Shown piece by piece: positions 44,641 to 56,236 of a stretch of 64,000 bases of DNA (the stretch's first letter is position 1; each line of letters opens with the position of its first letter). This DNA comes from Aplectana chamaeleonis (Eukaryota; Nematoda; Chromadorea; Rhabditida; Cosmocercidae): contig JAPDOI010000149.1 of the NCBI GenBank assembly GCA_029168955.1, positions 735,001-799,000 on the forward strand, given 5' to 3'. The notes under the pieces were generated by a model, which saw only the letters and a list, made by a program, of their open reading frames with translations, did not search any database and was not told where the DNA came from. The translations under genes and the position numbers were made by a program.

Positions 44641-46998
44641 ATCAATCCCTGAATGGTTCCACAACACAAAATAATTCTGAAAAATTCTTCATCAGAACGA
44701 TCAAACACGGATTAATCCTTCATACATAGGTTCATGAAAACATTCGGTAGAAAACATCAATTACTGCAATAATAGTAGCTCTGTTGTTGTTTGTAATTGC
44801 TGAATTGTAATGAATAAAAAATTGTTTTATCTTTTGTCACAACCTACCTTCTTATTAAAATTTTTTTTTCATAAGATTGTTTGGAAATTTAAAAATTACA
44901 CTACCTTTTTTGTTGACATTTTCGGAATTTTCTTTATTCAGTGCTTTTTTCATATTCTTGTTTATCAAAATCAGGAAGTCAAAATCATGGCGGTTGTGCT
45001 CGACTTCTCGGAAAACAGCCGATTTCGATTTCCCATAGGGGGGTGCCTGAAAATTACCGAGCTAAGGGGGTGCATATTCAAAATCGTCATGCCGGGACGT
45101 GTGCCCAGCCCTGGCTGCAGCACGCACACGGTAGTCTCGGTAAGATTTTCGTCGTGCCCTGCAGCAGTGGAGGTCATCATCTACGCAGCGGAATTTCGCT
45201 CCGATAAGGACAGTGTGTGCGCTAGTATTTGTAAAAACAAAAAACTGAATGGGTTGTACCTCACCAGGCCTCACAGCCTTGTTGAACAGTGACGGCCCAC
45301 GATTTCGTGTAGTTAGTTGCTGCACATCACTCGAAGAAAATCCTCAGTTATCTGAAATATATTAAATAATTTTGAAGTGCTAAACTAGTTGTGCTTTTCC
45401 ATGCACTCTTCTTTTTTAGATAATCTAACTCATGTGGAGGACGGAGTTTCTTAGCAGAAGCTGCTGCTCCCACATCAGGGGAGGGTCGTAAGTAGCCCTT
45501 GCACTCAAAGCTAACCATCACGGCGGCTGCGGTGGGTAACTCGTCGAATCTCCGCACGTAACCCATATTATCGTTGTTTTTACGCAAATTCGAGTGACCT
45601 CATATACTTCTGAAAAATAGCGATTTTGTTGTGCTCTGAAGGATGGAGTTGTTAGCCCCTACTTTAATGGAATGACGGAAAACTTGATCACCGCGCTCAC
45701 TTCTCAGCACTGCTAACCAATGCAATTTGGGATTCGATTATTTTATGGAGATAGGAAGGCTTGAACACCCGCACGTAGATTTCACCCACTTGGAAGCTTG
45801 AACCCCTGCCCAAAATCCAGGAGCAGGGTATAGCGCGAGGTGTGGAAAAAGATATTTTTACTCGGACCCCCCTCCTAGGAGCGTGATTCAGTGACATTTT
45901 TAGCGATTTTCTCAACCTCCCCCCCCAGGATCTTGACGTTGTCTGGTTTTCTTTGTAAAAAATTGAAAAAGAGGAACATTTTATTGAGAAAAAAAAACAT
46001 TAGCAAGGAATTAGATCACAAACGAGAGTTTTCTTGACGGAGTACTTGAAGTCCTAAACAGTGTACACCCCATTCATGATGGCCCTTTTGTTCATCCAAC
46101 GGAGCCCAGACTCCCTGCCCCTCCACCCCTCGGCCGGCAACTCGAACCCCTCCTGAGGAGCTCCATACTCCGCGCCAGACCCCGTCCAGCAGTAAAACAC
46201 GCGTTTGGACAAGTTACACCCCGCAACCGCGGTGAGGGTTAGCTGCGTAGCTAAGCGCACCGGGAAGGGGGGGGGTCGCAAAAACATTATGCTTGATCCT
46301 GATTAGTGGGGTACCTAACGATCACGTAATATGGGGAATGTGTTACGATTCCCACTACACTATTCCCATGGAGTAGGAGATTGGCCGATATTATGGCCAG
46401 CTTTGGTCCAGGCCATGGCCTGGTCAGCGGTGACGGGGTGGGGTAGAAAATTTAGGAATTTTTCAACAACGGGGAGTCGACAAAATTTACATTTCGTCAA
46501 AACCAGAGTTCTGGGTCCGAAATGAGAATCCGTGGAGATTATCGTTTTGGAAGTGGGTCGGAGTCAAATAATATAAATTTTCACTGGAAATATACTCAAG
46601 GTTTGTATCGCATCTCTAGGATACCGCGATGCAGCTATTATCACGCTATCTTGGGAGAGGCGCGGTTGCCTTTCCATTCTTACCGTTGTGTTATCTCGAA
46701 AACAACCGTTCAGCTTTCATCATTGAGCCATCATAGCAGTATCGCGGCTTCAACCGCCCAGAGATTGACGATAACTTATTTCTCTTTAGTCTCTCGAATT
46801 CCAATCGTATTTTCCCAGATTTCTTCCACTAGCTAAGTTTCTAAACCCGCCAAAGCGCAGTCTGGGGAAATCCGATTGGTAATTTTCGAGGGTCTGTGTG
46901 CCTGCGATGGAGGCCAAACAGCCTGACTGACGTTGATCATATACAGGCACAAACATGATTTCTCAGAAAATCACATGAAGTAATAAATAACTCACACA
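44641..46998. other. Unassigned stretch
   Basis: Contains the dispersed repeats noted for 41.6-43.7 kb (45040-45118, 46630-46765) and a GAGGTGTGG repeat copy (45830-45990). Frames such as 44810-45292 begin in AT-rich DNA and run through these repeats. None shows a domain. Confidence 0.45.
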
Positions 46999-47470
46999 TA
47001 CTCAGGCAAACCATCGCTCCGAGCGGTACCGGAGAGCTACTCGAGCGGCGCTGCCTCTCCGCTCCGAGCGAAAATTAGCCATCTACTCGGGCCACAGCAG
47101 CCGCTCTCCGGGCCACAGCAGTATCGCTCGGAGCGATCTTCGGTCCCAACTGGCACTGCGGTCTCTGTTCGGGCGATTTTCAAAAATTTCCTAATTGCTA
47201 TTTTTTCTTTATTTCCGCCTCTTCTGGAGAGGATCAAGCCAGTTAAGAGGATAAGGTACCTGTTACAGCCTGTGGGTCAGGAGGTTAATCCTGCCACAGG
47301 CCGCAACAAGGATACCATCCCAGCATGATCCGCAATGAGGAAGCCTTCCCCACCGCGGGCCATGGGGGATCCCCTCGGCCGCCAAAAATTGTCATCCTGA
47401 GAGTGATCCGAGGTCACCTCTCAAGAGTGGCCTCGAAAGGCCAACTACCCGTCTACACGAGGCGAGCCGC

Positions 47471-47478
47471 CTTTTATA
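47471..47478 (-). promoter_or_regulatory. TATA box of the 47-kb core
   Basis: TATAAAAG on the minus strand, followed by GCGGC. Confidence 0.45.
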
Positions 47479-47484
47479 CCCGCA

Positions 47485-47547
47485 GGATTGGTTGTTCTTT
47501 GAGTGATAACGTGGCTCGCACGTTATCACTCAAAGAACAACCAATCC
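47485..47547. repeat. Perfect 29-bp inverted repeat with 5-nt loop
   Basis: GGATTGGTTGTTCTTTGAGT plus GATAACGTG (47485-47513) is repeated exactly inverted at 47519-47547 around GCTCG. It lies 7 bp from the TATA box. Confidence 0.95.
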
Positions 47548-47729
47548 CGCGTCTCTCTATCTCTGGCGATGGCACCGATGTGGCCCTGAGAGCTACCGGA
47601 GAGCGACCGAGGGGCGAACTGGCACCGGACAGGGACCGCGGTGCCAGTTGGCCCCTCGGCCGCTGTCCGGGCGATGACGTCATAATTAGGAGGAGCCGGT
47701 CCCGCTCGGAGCGATGGTTTGCCTGAGTA

Positions 47730-50248
47730 CTCCTGCTTCAAATGCGTGCATCTGCCTTCTTGCTTCGCTTTCATTTGCGGTTCGGTCTGACTGCGTGATC
47801 TGATATATAGCTGTGATAATTGAAATTTCAAAGTAAGATAGATTATATCGTATCTCAACAGAGAGAGAAAAACATTATGGAGGTGTAAATCTACGCAGTC
47901 AGTGAGAGCCACTCGTGGTCAGGCTACGGCGCAAGGTGTGATGCATCAGAAGGAATTACGTGTGGAAATTAGTTTTTAAAGGCTGTTTTCAACGATTTAA
48001 AAAACATTATTCTGTTCATTTGTTTCCGTACTAACTTTTCCGCACGTTGCTGCAACGCAAAACAACCCCATTAACAATTTCGAAGAACACTAGAAATTTT
48101 TATAACAATCCTGTACCTCCCCTACTACGGTCGTGATCATTATCTCCTCATGGGAGTGCTGAGGAAATCACGGGATTTGGAGGGGGGGGGGTCGTCGGAC
48201 CAAAGGTTATCTGTATCACTCCCGCGCCGTAGCCTGCTCGTGGTCGTTCAGCGAGCAACGGGAAGTTGTGGGAGGGGTGGTGCTTTTGAGCTCATTGTCA
48301 GAAACAAAATTCAGGTAGGGATATTACCATGTTTGCGCCGAAATGATTAAAAAATATGACTTTAAACTTGAGTACGGTTCTTAATGTCAAAAAGCACGAG
48401 ACTCTCTCCGAGAATAATCTGGTTTCCTTGCTTTCCCAATTTTAATATGGTCAACAATCACCCTTCTGCAAATCTCCCGAAAAAAAAAAGGAAAATTTGC
48501 GTTGAGCGAACTACAGAAGGTGATTGAAAGTGTGATTTCCTTCCATACTTTTTTTAACGCGAATAAAACTATTCCTGCGGGACTAAAATCAGTCTACACC
48601 ATTTGCTGTTCTAAGGGAACTTCTCCATACTTGCATCTCTGAAAAATTTTCTAACTCCATTTGTTGATTCCACTAACACGTAACATCAGCATGGATCCTG
48701 ATCAGGGTACGGCGCGGGGTGTGGATATTCACACAAGGGGTCTGAGCTGCGCAAGGGTGGAGGGAGGGGGTCTGAGCTCCACCGGGAGACCAAGTGAACC
48801 ATTCTGACCGGGGGTAGGCACACTATTGAGAATTATTTTTTGCAAAGGATTCGATATTACCGTACAATTAACACGAAACCTTGTTGTAATTAGGTTTTCG
48901 TAAAGGTTACAGTCATAGCAAAAGTTCTCCTACGGTTGATTTTAAGCCAAATAGGTTCTGGGCGTGTATCCAGGATGGTTGGGTATTGAATTGTGAATGA
49001 GTTCTAATTGGAAGTTATTGTATGGGGCGATAGAGAAGAGTAAAGGCGATGACGTGGTTGGCAAAGGCCAAGACGACGTTATATATTTGAAAAAATTAAT
49101 GTGTTTTCAATAAAATATGAGTTCGTAAATTTATTTTGCAAGTCGAAGAAGAACGGGTCACTTTCAATGTGCAGAAAAACACACACTAATAAGTTGTTTG
49201 ATAAAAAAAAGATGCTTGAACTTCAGCCAGGCCAGACATGGCACAAACGCTTGCTAGTTGGAAAGGACGTGATCAATTCTGATGGCGTTGCAAATTTCAT
49301 TGTCTGAAACCCACTCATACACGAGATACACGACGCAGGGTTGTGACTAATCGCAACGGGGTCGTAAAGTTTTCGAATTTTTCTGAAAAAAAAATGAAAT
49401 TTAGGAGGGGGTCGTGAAATTTTGGGAGGAAGAGGGTTTTCTGAAAAAAAAAACCAGAGAAAATTTTACATTTTTCACTTCTAGAAGTTTGAAAATTTCC
49501 CCGATCTGTCACTCCAAAAAAAGCTAAAGCAAATTTCTATCTCGAGATCATGAAAAATTTCAAATTTCTACAAAATTTTGGTCAAAAGGGAGGGGTCGTA
49601 GCTCCGCATAAAATTGGCGCAACGGTCTGCTCAACCCTGACACGACGTGGGTTCGATGGCGGAAGGTGCTCTATTTTTGCAGAACGTCGAACCTCACTGT
49701 TTCGCAAGCCTCGTCCGTGATTTATTTCGCTGTAAATGTCTTGTTTTTTTTTCTAATGGTCGCTCTTCTTTAAAGTCTGTATCTTTTCGAATAAGTTGTT
49801 CCTCTTCTTTCAATTTTACAACAAAAACAGACAAATCACGGTCCTGGGAGGGGATCTGGGAAAATCACCAAAAATTTGCTCTTGGAGGGGGGTCTGAGTA
49901 AATTTAGCCTTGTCCACACCTCGTGTCGTACTCTGATCCTGATAATACTTTGCGTTACCCACTGGAGGTTGGCGCAAACTCGGCGCACCTATGTTGTAGC
50001 ATATGGCACCGAGTTTGCGCCAACCTTCAACAGTGAAGGCGAAGGCTCTTCAGGATCCATGCCGACGTTATGTGGTGAGTTCGTGAAAAAAACCACTTCT
50101 ACTTGATTATCGTTTCTCAGGAAGAATTAGCAACCCTTCACCTCACACTGTTTCGTGAACCATCAGGAACCTGGCCTTGAAGTCAAATCAGTCGCGCCCA
50201 AGAAAAACTTGGTTTATTCGGTGCACTGAACGCAAATGTGATGTCGAT
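47730..50248. other. Unassigned stretch with G-rich dispersed repeats
   Basis: 48180-48192 is a G run. 48700-48800 and 49790-49930 belong to the GAGGTGTGG repeat. 49115-49330 matches 27815-27945. 49340-49640 holds the GGGGTCGTGAAATTTT and AACGGTCTGCTCAACCCTG repeat also found near 9.7 and 51.2 kb. GGCGCAAACTCGGCGC / GCACCGAGTTTGCGCC at 49972-50018 form a hairpin. No gene was accepted. Confidence 0.45.
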
Positions 50249-50252
50249 TTAA

Positions 50253-50735
50253 AGGCAGTGTTCACGATGATTTTCATTTCAGAATTATTCCCATAGCACA
50301 AGGCTTTGGCCTCCAATTGTTACCAAAATTACGAAGAAACGGCGAGAAACGCATTCAAACGTCGTATTTCAGTGACATTATTCTCTGGTCTGGACTAGTT
50401 GTCCTATTGCATGAACATGTTCCCGGTGGTTGTGACCGGTGAAAATGGGGTCAGTCTAAAACGGAAAAAATAGTTTTGCAAAACAGTATTAGTTAGAGTC
50501 CGAAGGAAGGGACGGAGCAACAGAAAGCAGAAAATAGCAAAGGACGGGTCCACAAAATATTTCATCGTCACAACGAACAGTTCCTGTGAGAGTAAAGTGG
50601 CGGGGTGAGAGTAAAGGATTTGGTGCCCTTCTGGTCCGTTTTTCTCAGTTTCTCCGTCATTTTAGTTCTACCCGGGGGTCAATTAATCGATTTTGCGAAT
50701 AATCTCAAAACTGAAGATTATCGTGAACACTGCCT
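50253..50735. mobile_element. TTAA MITE (483 bp)
   Basis: Begins AGGCAGTGTTCACGATGATT and ends TTATCGTGAACACTGCCT, flanked by TTAA 50249-50252 and 50736-50739. Same subfamily as 24778-25256. Confidence 0.88.
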
Positions 50736-50739
50736 TTAA

Positions 50740-51808
50740 GGAGTGGGGGGTCGTGCAAATTCTGAAAATTTTCCCAAATTCCCGGTCAACAGGGGGGGAG
50801 GTTGTAGCCAGGGTCAAGCGGGGTTGTGAAATTTCGCAACGGGAGGTAGGGCGGGTCGCAAAAATTTTGACCCGAAAATGAAGATATTCCAAAAATTCTC
50901 GATATTTTCGGTCATCACAGGGAAGAATCGTAGCATTTCTCAGGTTTGGACGCTTGAGTCCGACTACTGAACAAATTTTCGGCGTCTTACAGTTTTAGAA
51001 GTCAAATGTATTGATTATTTTGGTTTACCGAACGAACAAAATATCCTAGAAACCATATACCCCGATGTCATAAATGAATCGTGCCTTGGGGGAACGCAAA
51101 AATGTTGGATTTCGAAAACAAATTTTGAAGGTTGGGGGGTCGCTCCGATTTTAAAAAATTACGCAACGCTCCGCCTGACCCTGGTCGTAGCTCCGCCGAA
51201 AATTGGCGTAACGGCCTGCTCAACCCTGGTGCACCGGGTCGTGGATTGAGCCACATACTCGCATGGTCTACACGATTGCTCAAATAATATTGGAAAAAGT
51301 GATTATAAAATTATAAAAACTCGTACCACAGCTGAGTAGATTTGCGATGTAACATGTCGCTCACGTCGAGCAAGGTCTTGTTGGCTCCCAGATACAGCTT
51401 CTTGACATCACTTCATGGGAATACTCGACCTTAAATTCGAAATGACAATTTCGGGGAATTTAAGTCTCAAAGCTGAACAATATCTGCAAAATCGAGCTCA
51501 AACCTACAAAAACACTTCATAGGAAAAAAGGGTACAAAACAACCGAATATTAACAAAATTATTCTCAGCCTAATTCAAGACTTATTCCAATAATCTCTGG
51601 CAGATTTCTAAAGGGCTTTCGATTCCGATTATCATCAGCGGTGGAGCGGAGGAGGTCTCTGTTAAAATATACCTGGTGACAAAGATGTTTCCACTAAAAA
51701 AACACGGCTCGCCGAAGGCGATAATCGAAATTGAAAGCTCTTCAGGATTTTCCCAGACCTTATATAGTGAAGCAGAGATCCATTTGATACTAACATTCCG
51801 GGGATAAA
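50740..51808. other. Unassigned stretch with GGTCGT-type repeat
   Basis: 50740-50880 and 51130-51235 are copies of the G-rich repeat with CGTAACGGCCTGCTCAACCC. The remainder shows nothing I can identify. A TATATAG motif lies at 51760. Confidence 0.4.
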
Positions 51809-52024
51809 ATGTGTTTCGTTGAGGAATACAAAAGCTATGTGTACTTGGACAAAAGATTTGAGCCCAAATTCGCTAGGTACGCAGAGAAGAGGCGGAGGCT
51901 GGCTAGCCGCACAAATTTGCCAATACAGGACTATGTATGGCCGCGTATACGTACTCGCATAATCGCTGAGCAGCTAGGACACATCATGGAGGTTTCTAGG
52001 CCAAGGCCGTTCCCTAACTGCTGA
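51809..52024 (+). pseudogene. Hypothetical 71-codon frame cut by the CTCAG element
   Basis: Reads MCFVEEYKSYVYLDKRFEPK, then FARYAEKRRRLASRTN and DYVWPRIR before entering the left terminus of the element at 51952. The composition is protein-like (aromatic and basic), and a TATATAG motif lies about 50 bp upstream. Joined conceptually across the insertion at the TA target, the frame would stay open for about 24 more codons from 56236. No family recognised. The right part of the frame as it stands is element sequence. Confidence 0.25.
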
Positions 52025-52380
52025 AAAAGTGGGCGTAACGGGGCGGAACCACCGCAGCATATGCTGCTGCCAGTTTTGCGTTTGAAACCCCAGTTCACGG
52101 GACATATGCTGCTGCCAGTTTTGCGTTTGAAACCCCAGTTCACGGGACATATGCTGCTCCCAGCCCTGGTATCCACGCCACATCTCGCGACTTATGCGGC
52201 TCCCAGCGCGCGTCCGAGTGCGACAAGGTGCGCTCACCGTCGGCAGTGTTCCGAGACGCGCACCATCACTGAAATTTCGCCGTGAGCGCACCATCACACA
52301 AATTTTGCGGCCTGACATGCCCCGGGGACATGCCACTGTGGTAATCCGCTTTGGGCTCCCCAGAGGGGGGGGTCACCCCA

Positions 52381-52421
52381 CTGCCACGGTCCGCAGTGGG
52401 TGCACCCCACCGTGGACCGTG
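52381..52421. repeat. Hairpin in the 52-kb core
   Basis: CCACGGTCCGCAGTGGG pairs with CCCCACCGTGGACCGTGG across TGCA. The 8-kb copy keeps the same hairpin with changes, and the 31-kb copy has a hairpin of different sequence in the same place. Confidence 0.8.
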
Positions 52422-52596
52422 GGGAGGTAACCCCACAGTTGGGTACCACCCCCCCCCCCCGAGCCGTGGGGAGCTCCCTCTCGTCGGCGACAAAAATTAT
52501 CCTCCCGTATCCGGTGGATCTTCTGGTGAGTGACTCGAGGCCACCTTCCAGGTCCAACTCCGAAGAGCCGACTGAAACACACTGTGAAATGAGAAG

Positions 52597-52606
52597 CCTT
52601 TTATAC
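52597..52606 (-). promoter_or_regulatory. TATA box of the 52-kb core
   Basis: TATAAAAGG on the minus strand. The upstream ACATGTTTAGACAAAAGTAT motif is present, as in the 8-kb copy, and is where the RTE landed. Confidence 0.5.
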
Positions 52607-52622
52607 CAGCAACATTGTTAAT

Positions 52623-52666
52623 ACTTTTGTCTAAACATGTGTATACTTTTGTCTAAACATGTGTAT
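52623..52666 (+). repeat. 22-bp tandem duplication at the RTE 5' junction
   Basis: ACTTTTGTCTAAACATGTGT plus AT occurs twice in direct succession, ending where the RTE sequence GGGGGTGTG begins. The 8-kb copy has this motif only once. Confidence 0.85.
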
Positions 52667-55600
52667 GGGGGTGTGTATACAAGTCTGTTGGTACCTGCTC
52701 GTTGGTGCCCCTGCTTCTACTGAACCCAGCAGACGTTTGAGTGTACACAGGGAACGTTCGAGCGATATAGCGTGCACAACTATATCGCGAAAGTATCCCG
52801 CACATTGCATAAAGGTGTCGCCGTCCGGCACACTAAGGCCTCTGGTCCATAACACCTTAGGATCCGTACCTAGGAGTCATGGAGTCTTTGGCCACAAGCC
52901 ACAATTTCGCCACCCTGAACTGTCGATCGCTGTCGAGTGATATCCAAAAACTGCGCTATCCAGACTTCTGAGCTATTTCCATGCACCGTTTGCTGCTTTG
53001 CAGGAAACCCACCTCAAGGATAGACCCGTCATCAGCGTCGGAGAGTACACCATCTACTGCGGTAACGCTGACGATAGGAGAGTGGGAGGCTGTGCAATAG
53101 CTGTAAGGAAGGATTTCAATGGTATGGTCAAGGAGTTCGGCTCAACGTCGTGTCGGAATGCTTTCGTACGACTGCGGGATCACAGAGGATTCAATCTGTG
53201 GATAGTGAGTGCTCATGCGCCCACTGAAACCGCCGAAGACAATTCGAAGGATGCGTTTTATGAGGAACTCAATACGTTGCTGGCCAGGATACCTTGTCAA
53301 CATGCTGTTGTCGTGGGGATTGACGCAAATGCGAAGATGGGACTTGATCAGGAATCCGAAGTACTCGGTAAATGGTTCTACCCAGTGGAGCAAACATCGG
53401 ACAATGGCTACCGCCTTGTCGACTTTTGTGAACGCAGTGGTCTGATTATTGCATCGACATTCAAGAGGAATCATCGCCGCCATCAGCTTACGTGGCAGGG
53501 ACCAACCCGGCTATCTCCAGAAGAGCAGCGGAAGCGGAAGATGACAACTTTGAAACTACAGCTTGACTATGTCCTGACGAGGAATATTCCAGTATCGGAC
53601 ATTCGAAGATCTAGAGCTGTGTGGGATGTCGCATTCGATTCGGATCACCGTCCTGTTCTGTTGAACTTCACTGCGAGGATTCATAAGAGGAAGCGAGGGG
53701 CTCAGCCTCTCCAGAGGATTGACATGACAAGTCTCAGAGATGAAGAGTGCAGAAGGAATTTCCGACAACGCGTTTCTATTCACATCGGAGTACGGACTAA
53801 GAAGAAACTTTGCGACGCGGATTCTTTTGTCAAGTGCATCCAGGACGCTTCGAAAGAGGCACTCCCGGTTGTACAGCCTAAGAAGAAGTTCGCCTACGTC
53901 TCAGAAGAAACAACATCTACCTACAACAGAGTATGTGCTCTCCGAACTGCAGGAAACTTCGTGGAGGAGAAGCGTCTGAGGAGGAAGTTGCGTCGGCAGC
54001 TTCAAAGTGACCGCGAACGAGAGTGGACGTGTAGAGCTAAGGAGTTCGAGAAGGCTTGGGAGGAGAAGAATCCGAAGAAAGCCTACACGTTGCTGCGACA
54101 GTATAGCGGGAAGATGAAGAGATGTTCTCCTGTCTTGAACACTACCAATGGAGTTGCAGTTGGTGATGCGACGCTGCCAATATGGAAGGATTACTTCAGT
54201 TCACTACTGAATCGTCCAGCGCCATCAGTACCTGAGCTCCCGCATGTTCAGAGAGCACATTACGATGTCAGTGAGGAACCGCCGACTGAGTCTGAAGTTT
54301 TGGATTGTGTCCGGAAAATGAAGAATGGAAAGGCAGGTGGAGATGACAACATCACTGCTGAAATGCTGAAAGCTCTTCCTCCGTCTGGGATTCGTGAAAT
54401 GACCAACACCATCCGTGCCATATGGATGAGCGAAAGGATACCCGATTCGTGGAGACATGCGATCATCGTACCTCTTCACAAGAAGCTATCCGTCACGGAT
54501 CCTAAGAACTACAGAGGAATCTCTCTACTTCGTGTCATGTACAAGGTTTTAGAACGTATCATTCTCGAGCGACTTATCAAACATCGTGAAGGAACGACCA
54601 GAGATGAGCAAGCCGGTTTTCGACCTGGAAGATCGACCATCGACCAAGTGTTCGTCGTGAGAAGAGTAATTGAATCGTGGCAGCGGTTTTCGAAGCCATT
54701 ACAGCTTGCTTTTTTGGACTTTGGAGCCGCGTTCGACTCTCCTCATCGTGATCGATTGCTCAATGCTCTGCGAGCAGATGGAGTCCCGGAAAAGTATGTT
54801 CGGTTAATCGAGGACATGAACAAAGGAACAACAGCAGCAGTTCGTACACCTGTCGGATTTACGTCAGCTTTCGAGGTGAAAACAGGAGTAAGGCAAGGAT
54901 CCGTTGCAGGACCTTTTCTTTTCAACTTCGCCGTTGATGACATCATGCGTAGAGTTGCAGAACAGTTTCCTGCGGATGTGATCCTAACACCATCAGGACG
55001 CTCCCTTGTCGACCTGGAGTACGCCGACGACATTGTGTTATTCGCTGAAAACAACGCAAAACTGCAAAGGATTGTGAACCTCGTTTCGAAGTATGCCGCA
55101 GCCTATGGACTTCGTCTTCGTCCCGACAAATGCAAGCAGATGTGGGTCTCTCAGAGGCCTTCAACTGGAGTTTGTGTGGACGGACAACGTATCGAACTGG
55201 TGGACGATTTCTGTTATTTGGGCTGTTTGCTGAAGAACGATGGTAGTTATGCAGCGGATATTCGACAACGATGTGCGAAAGCTACGTCTGCATTCAATTC
55301 TCTAACCAAGTGTTTGTGGTCTACCACCATCGCGAAGGAAGTCAAGTTGCGCGTCTACCTATCCGCTATTCGCCCTATCATGATGTACGGATCGGAGACG
55401 TGGGCAGCACCGAAAACGCAGATGGAAAGGTTGGATTGCACGGAGAGGAAGCTTTTAGGCGTTTGCTTGGATATTTCTGGCCGCGTGTATGCCATAACGA
55501 AGACCTTTACAAGGAAATCGACGCAGTACATCAACGCTTGACACGAGGGAGGTGCCAGCATCTCCTAACGCCATCTCAAGCAGCAATGGAAAGTCGACTT

Positions 55601-55946
55601 CGACTGCTCGGGCATATACTAAGAAGAACGCCGGATCGTCTCGTACAACACGCTTTAAAGATGCTTCCAAATCCTGTCTGGAAACGGCCATCTGGGCGTA
55701 GGCGAAAGTTCTGGACGGATGTGGTTAAAGAGGATTTAAAGTCACTCGGCATCGAAAGACAGTTCAGGCGCGATGTTTCGTTTCGCAGGAAATGGAATAG
55801 TGACAGCTGGATGGAATGTGTTCAAATTGTGGCTGAAGACCGTGAAAAATGGACACGGCTGACTACTAGGACGGCTCACCTCGGTGAAGATGCGGAATGA
55901 CCGCGTCAGGCGAAAGCCAACCGATTAAGTCAAGTAAGTCAAGTAA
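52663..55946 (+). mobile_element. RTE retrotransposon, copy 3, full length
   Basis: From GGGGGTGTGTATAC at about 52667 to the tail AAGTCAAGTAAGTCAAGTAA. GTCTAAACATGT at 52651-52662 and 55947-55958 is the target duplication, with a few extra bases (GTAT) at the 5' joint. Structure and order match copy 1. Confidence 0.92.
52879..55900 (+). pseudogene. RTE endonuclease-reverse transcriptase ORF, two homopolymer frameshifts
   Basis: ATG at 52879 opens MESLATSHNFATLNCRSLSS. A one-base loss in an A run near 52945 shifts the frame. From 52998 the ORF is open for 847 codons: endonuclease (QETHLKD, GIDANAKMG, SDHRPVLL, to about residue 215), a basic linker, then RT (YRGISLLRV, QAGFRPGRST, FLDFGAAFD, GVRQGSVAGP and YADD at about residue 675). 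A second one-base loss in a T run near 55452 shifts the frame again, and the C-terminal segment continues at about 55430-55900 to TAHLGEDAE. In FLDF-X-AAFD this copy has Gly where copies 1 and 2 have Glu, while the catalytic Asp is kept. Both shifts lie in homopolymers, so sequencing error is possible. Confidence 0.9.
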
Positions 55947-56236
55947 GTCTAAACATGTCAGGATTAGACCAGTTAGGAAGAGGGGTGGGCCGAGCCATCC
56001 AATGGCGAGCGGCCGCTGGCTCTAGGACATTTTTCTTCCGTAGGGCGCCGGAGCTCCGCGACATATGCTGCACTTCCAGCATCATGGGACGATATCCTGC
56101 GACGATGGGGTTTGTAACGCTGAGTCCATCAGCCAATCACAAACTGGTGGGCGATCGTCAGCAGATATCTCCATGATGCTGCTCAGAAAATGAGAGGCCG
56201 TTTCAGTGCCCTAGCTGCTCAGCGAATTCCTGAGTA

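Larger units (their letters stand above)
46999..47729 (-). mobile_element. CTCAG-type inverted-repeat element with TATA core, copy at 47 kb
   Basis: Terminal repeats of about 33 bp: TACTCAGGCAAACCATCGCT at 46999 and its inverse ending AGCGATGGTTTGCCTGAGTA at 47729, one mismatch in the next 13 bp. TA lies at both outer edges. Arms are filled with CGCTCCGAGCGG and GGCACCG/CGGTGCC motifs. On the minus strand the core reads GGGTATAAAAGGCGGC, GAGGTGACCTCGG, GACAATTTTTGGCGGC (a good Sm-like AATTTTTGG), then GGGGATCCCCCATGGCCC. Just upstream of the TATA box is a perfect hairpin (47485-47547). No protein is evident. Confidence 0.75.
51952..56236 (-). mobile_element. CTCAG-type inverted-repeat element, copy at 52 kb, split by an RTE
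   Basis: The left end TACTCGCATAATCGCTGAGC plus AGCTAGG at 51952 is mirrored by CCTAGCTGCTCAGCGAATTC plus CTGAGTA ending 56236. The body is about 1.0 kb without the RTE. A 45-bp tandem repeat (52058-52165, CATATGCTGCTGCCAG) fills the left arm, and GACATATGCTGCACTTCCAG at 56059 recalls it in the other arm. On the minus strand the core runs GTATAAAAGGCTTCTC, GACCTGGAAGGTGGCCTCGA, GATAATTTTTGTCGCCG, CCCCACGGCTCG plus G run (52449-52460), TACCCAACTGTGGGG, and a near-perfect hairpin at 52381-52421. The core is very close to the 8-kb copy. Confidence 0.75.

Noticed and set aside
44810..45292. 160-codon plus-strand frame
   Set aside because: Starts in AT-rich DNA, gives a Phe-rich stretch, then crosses a dispersed repeat also found inverted at 43.1 kb. 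No domain.
49640..49665. tRNA B-box GGGTTCGATGG
   Set aside because: Isolated motif within a dispersed repeat, with no A-box or stems.
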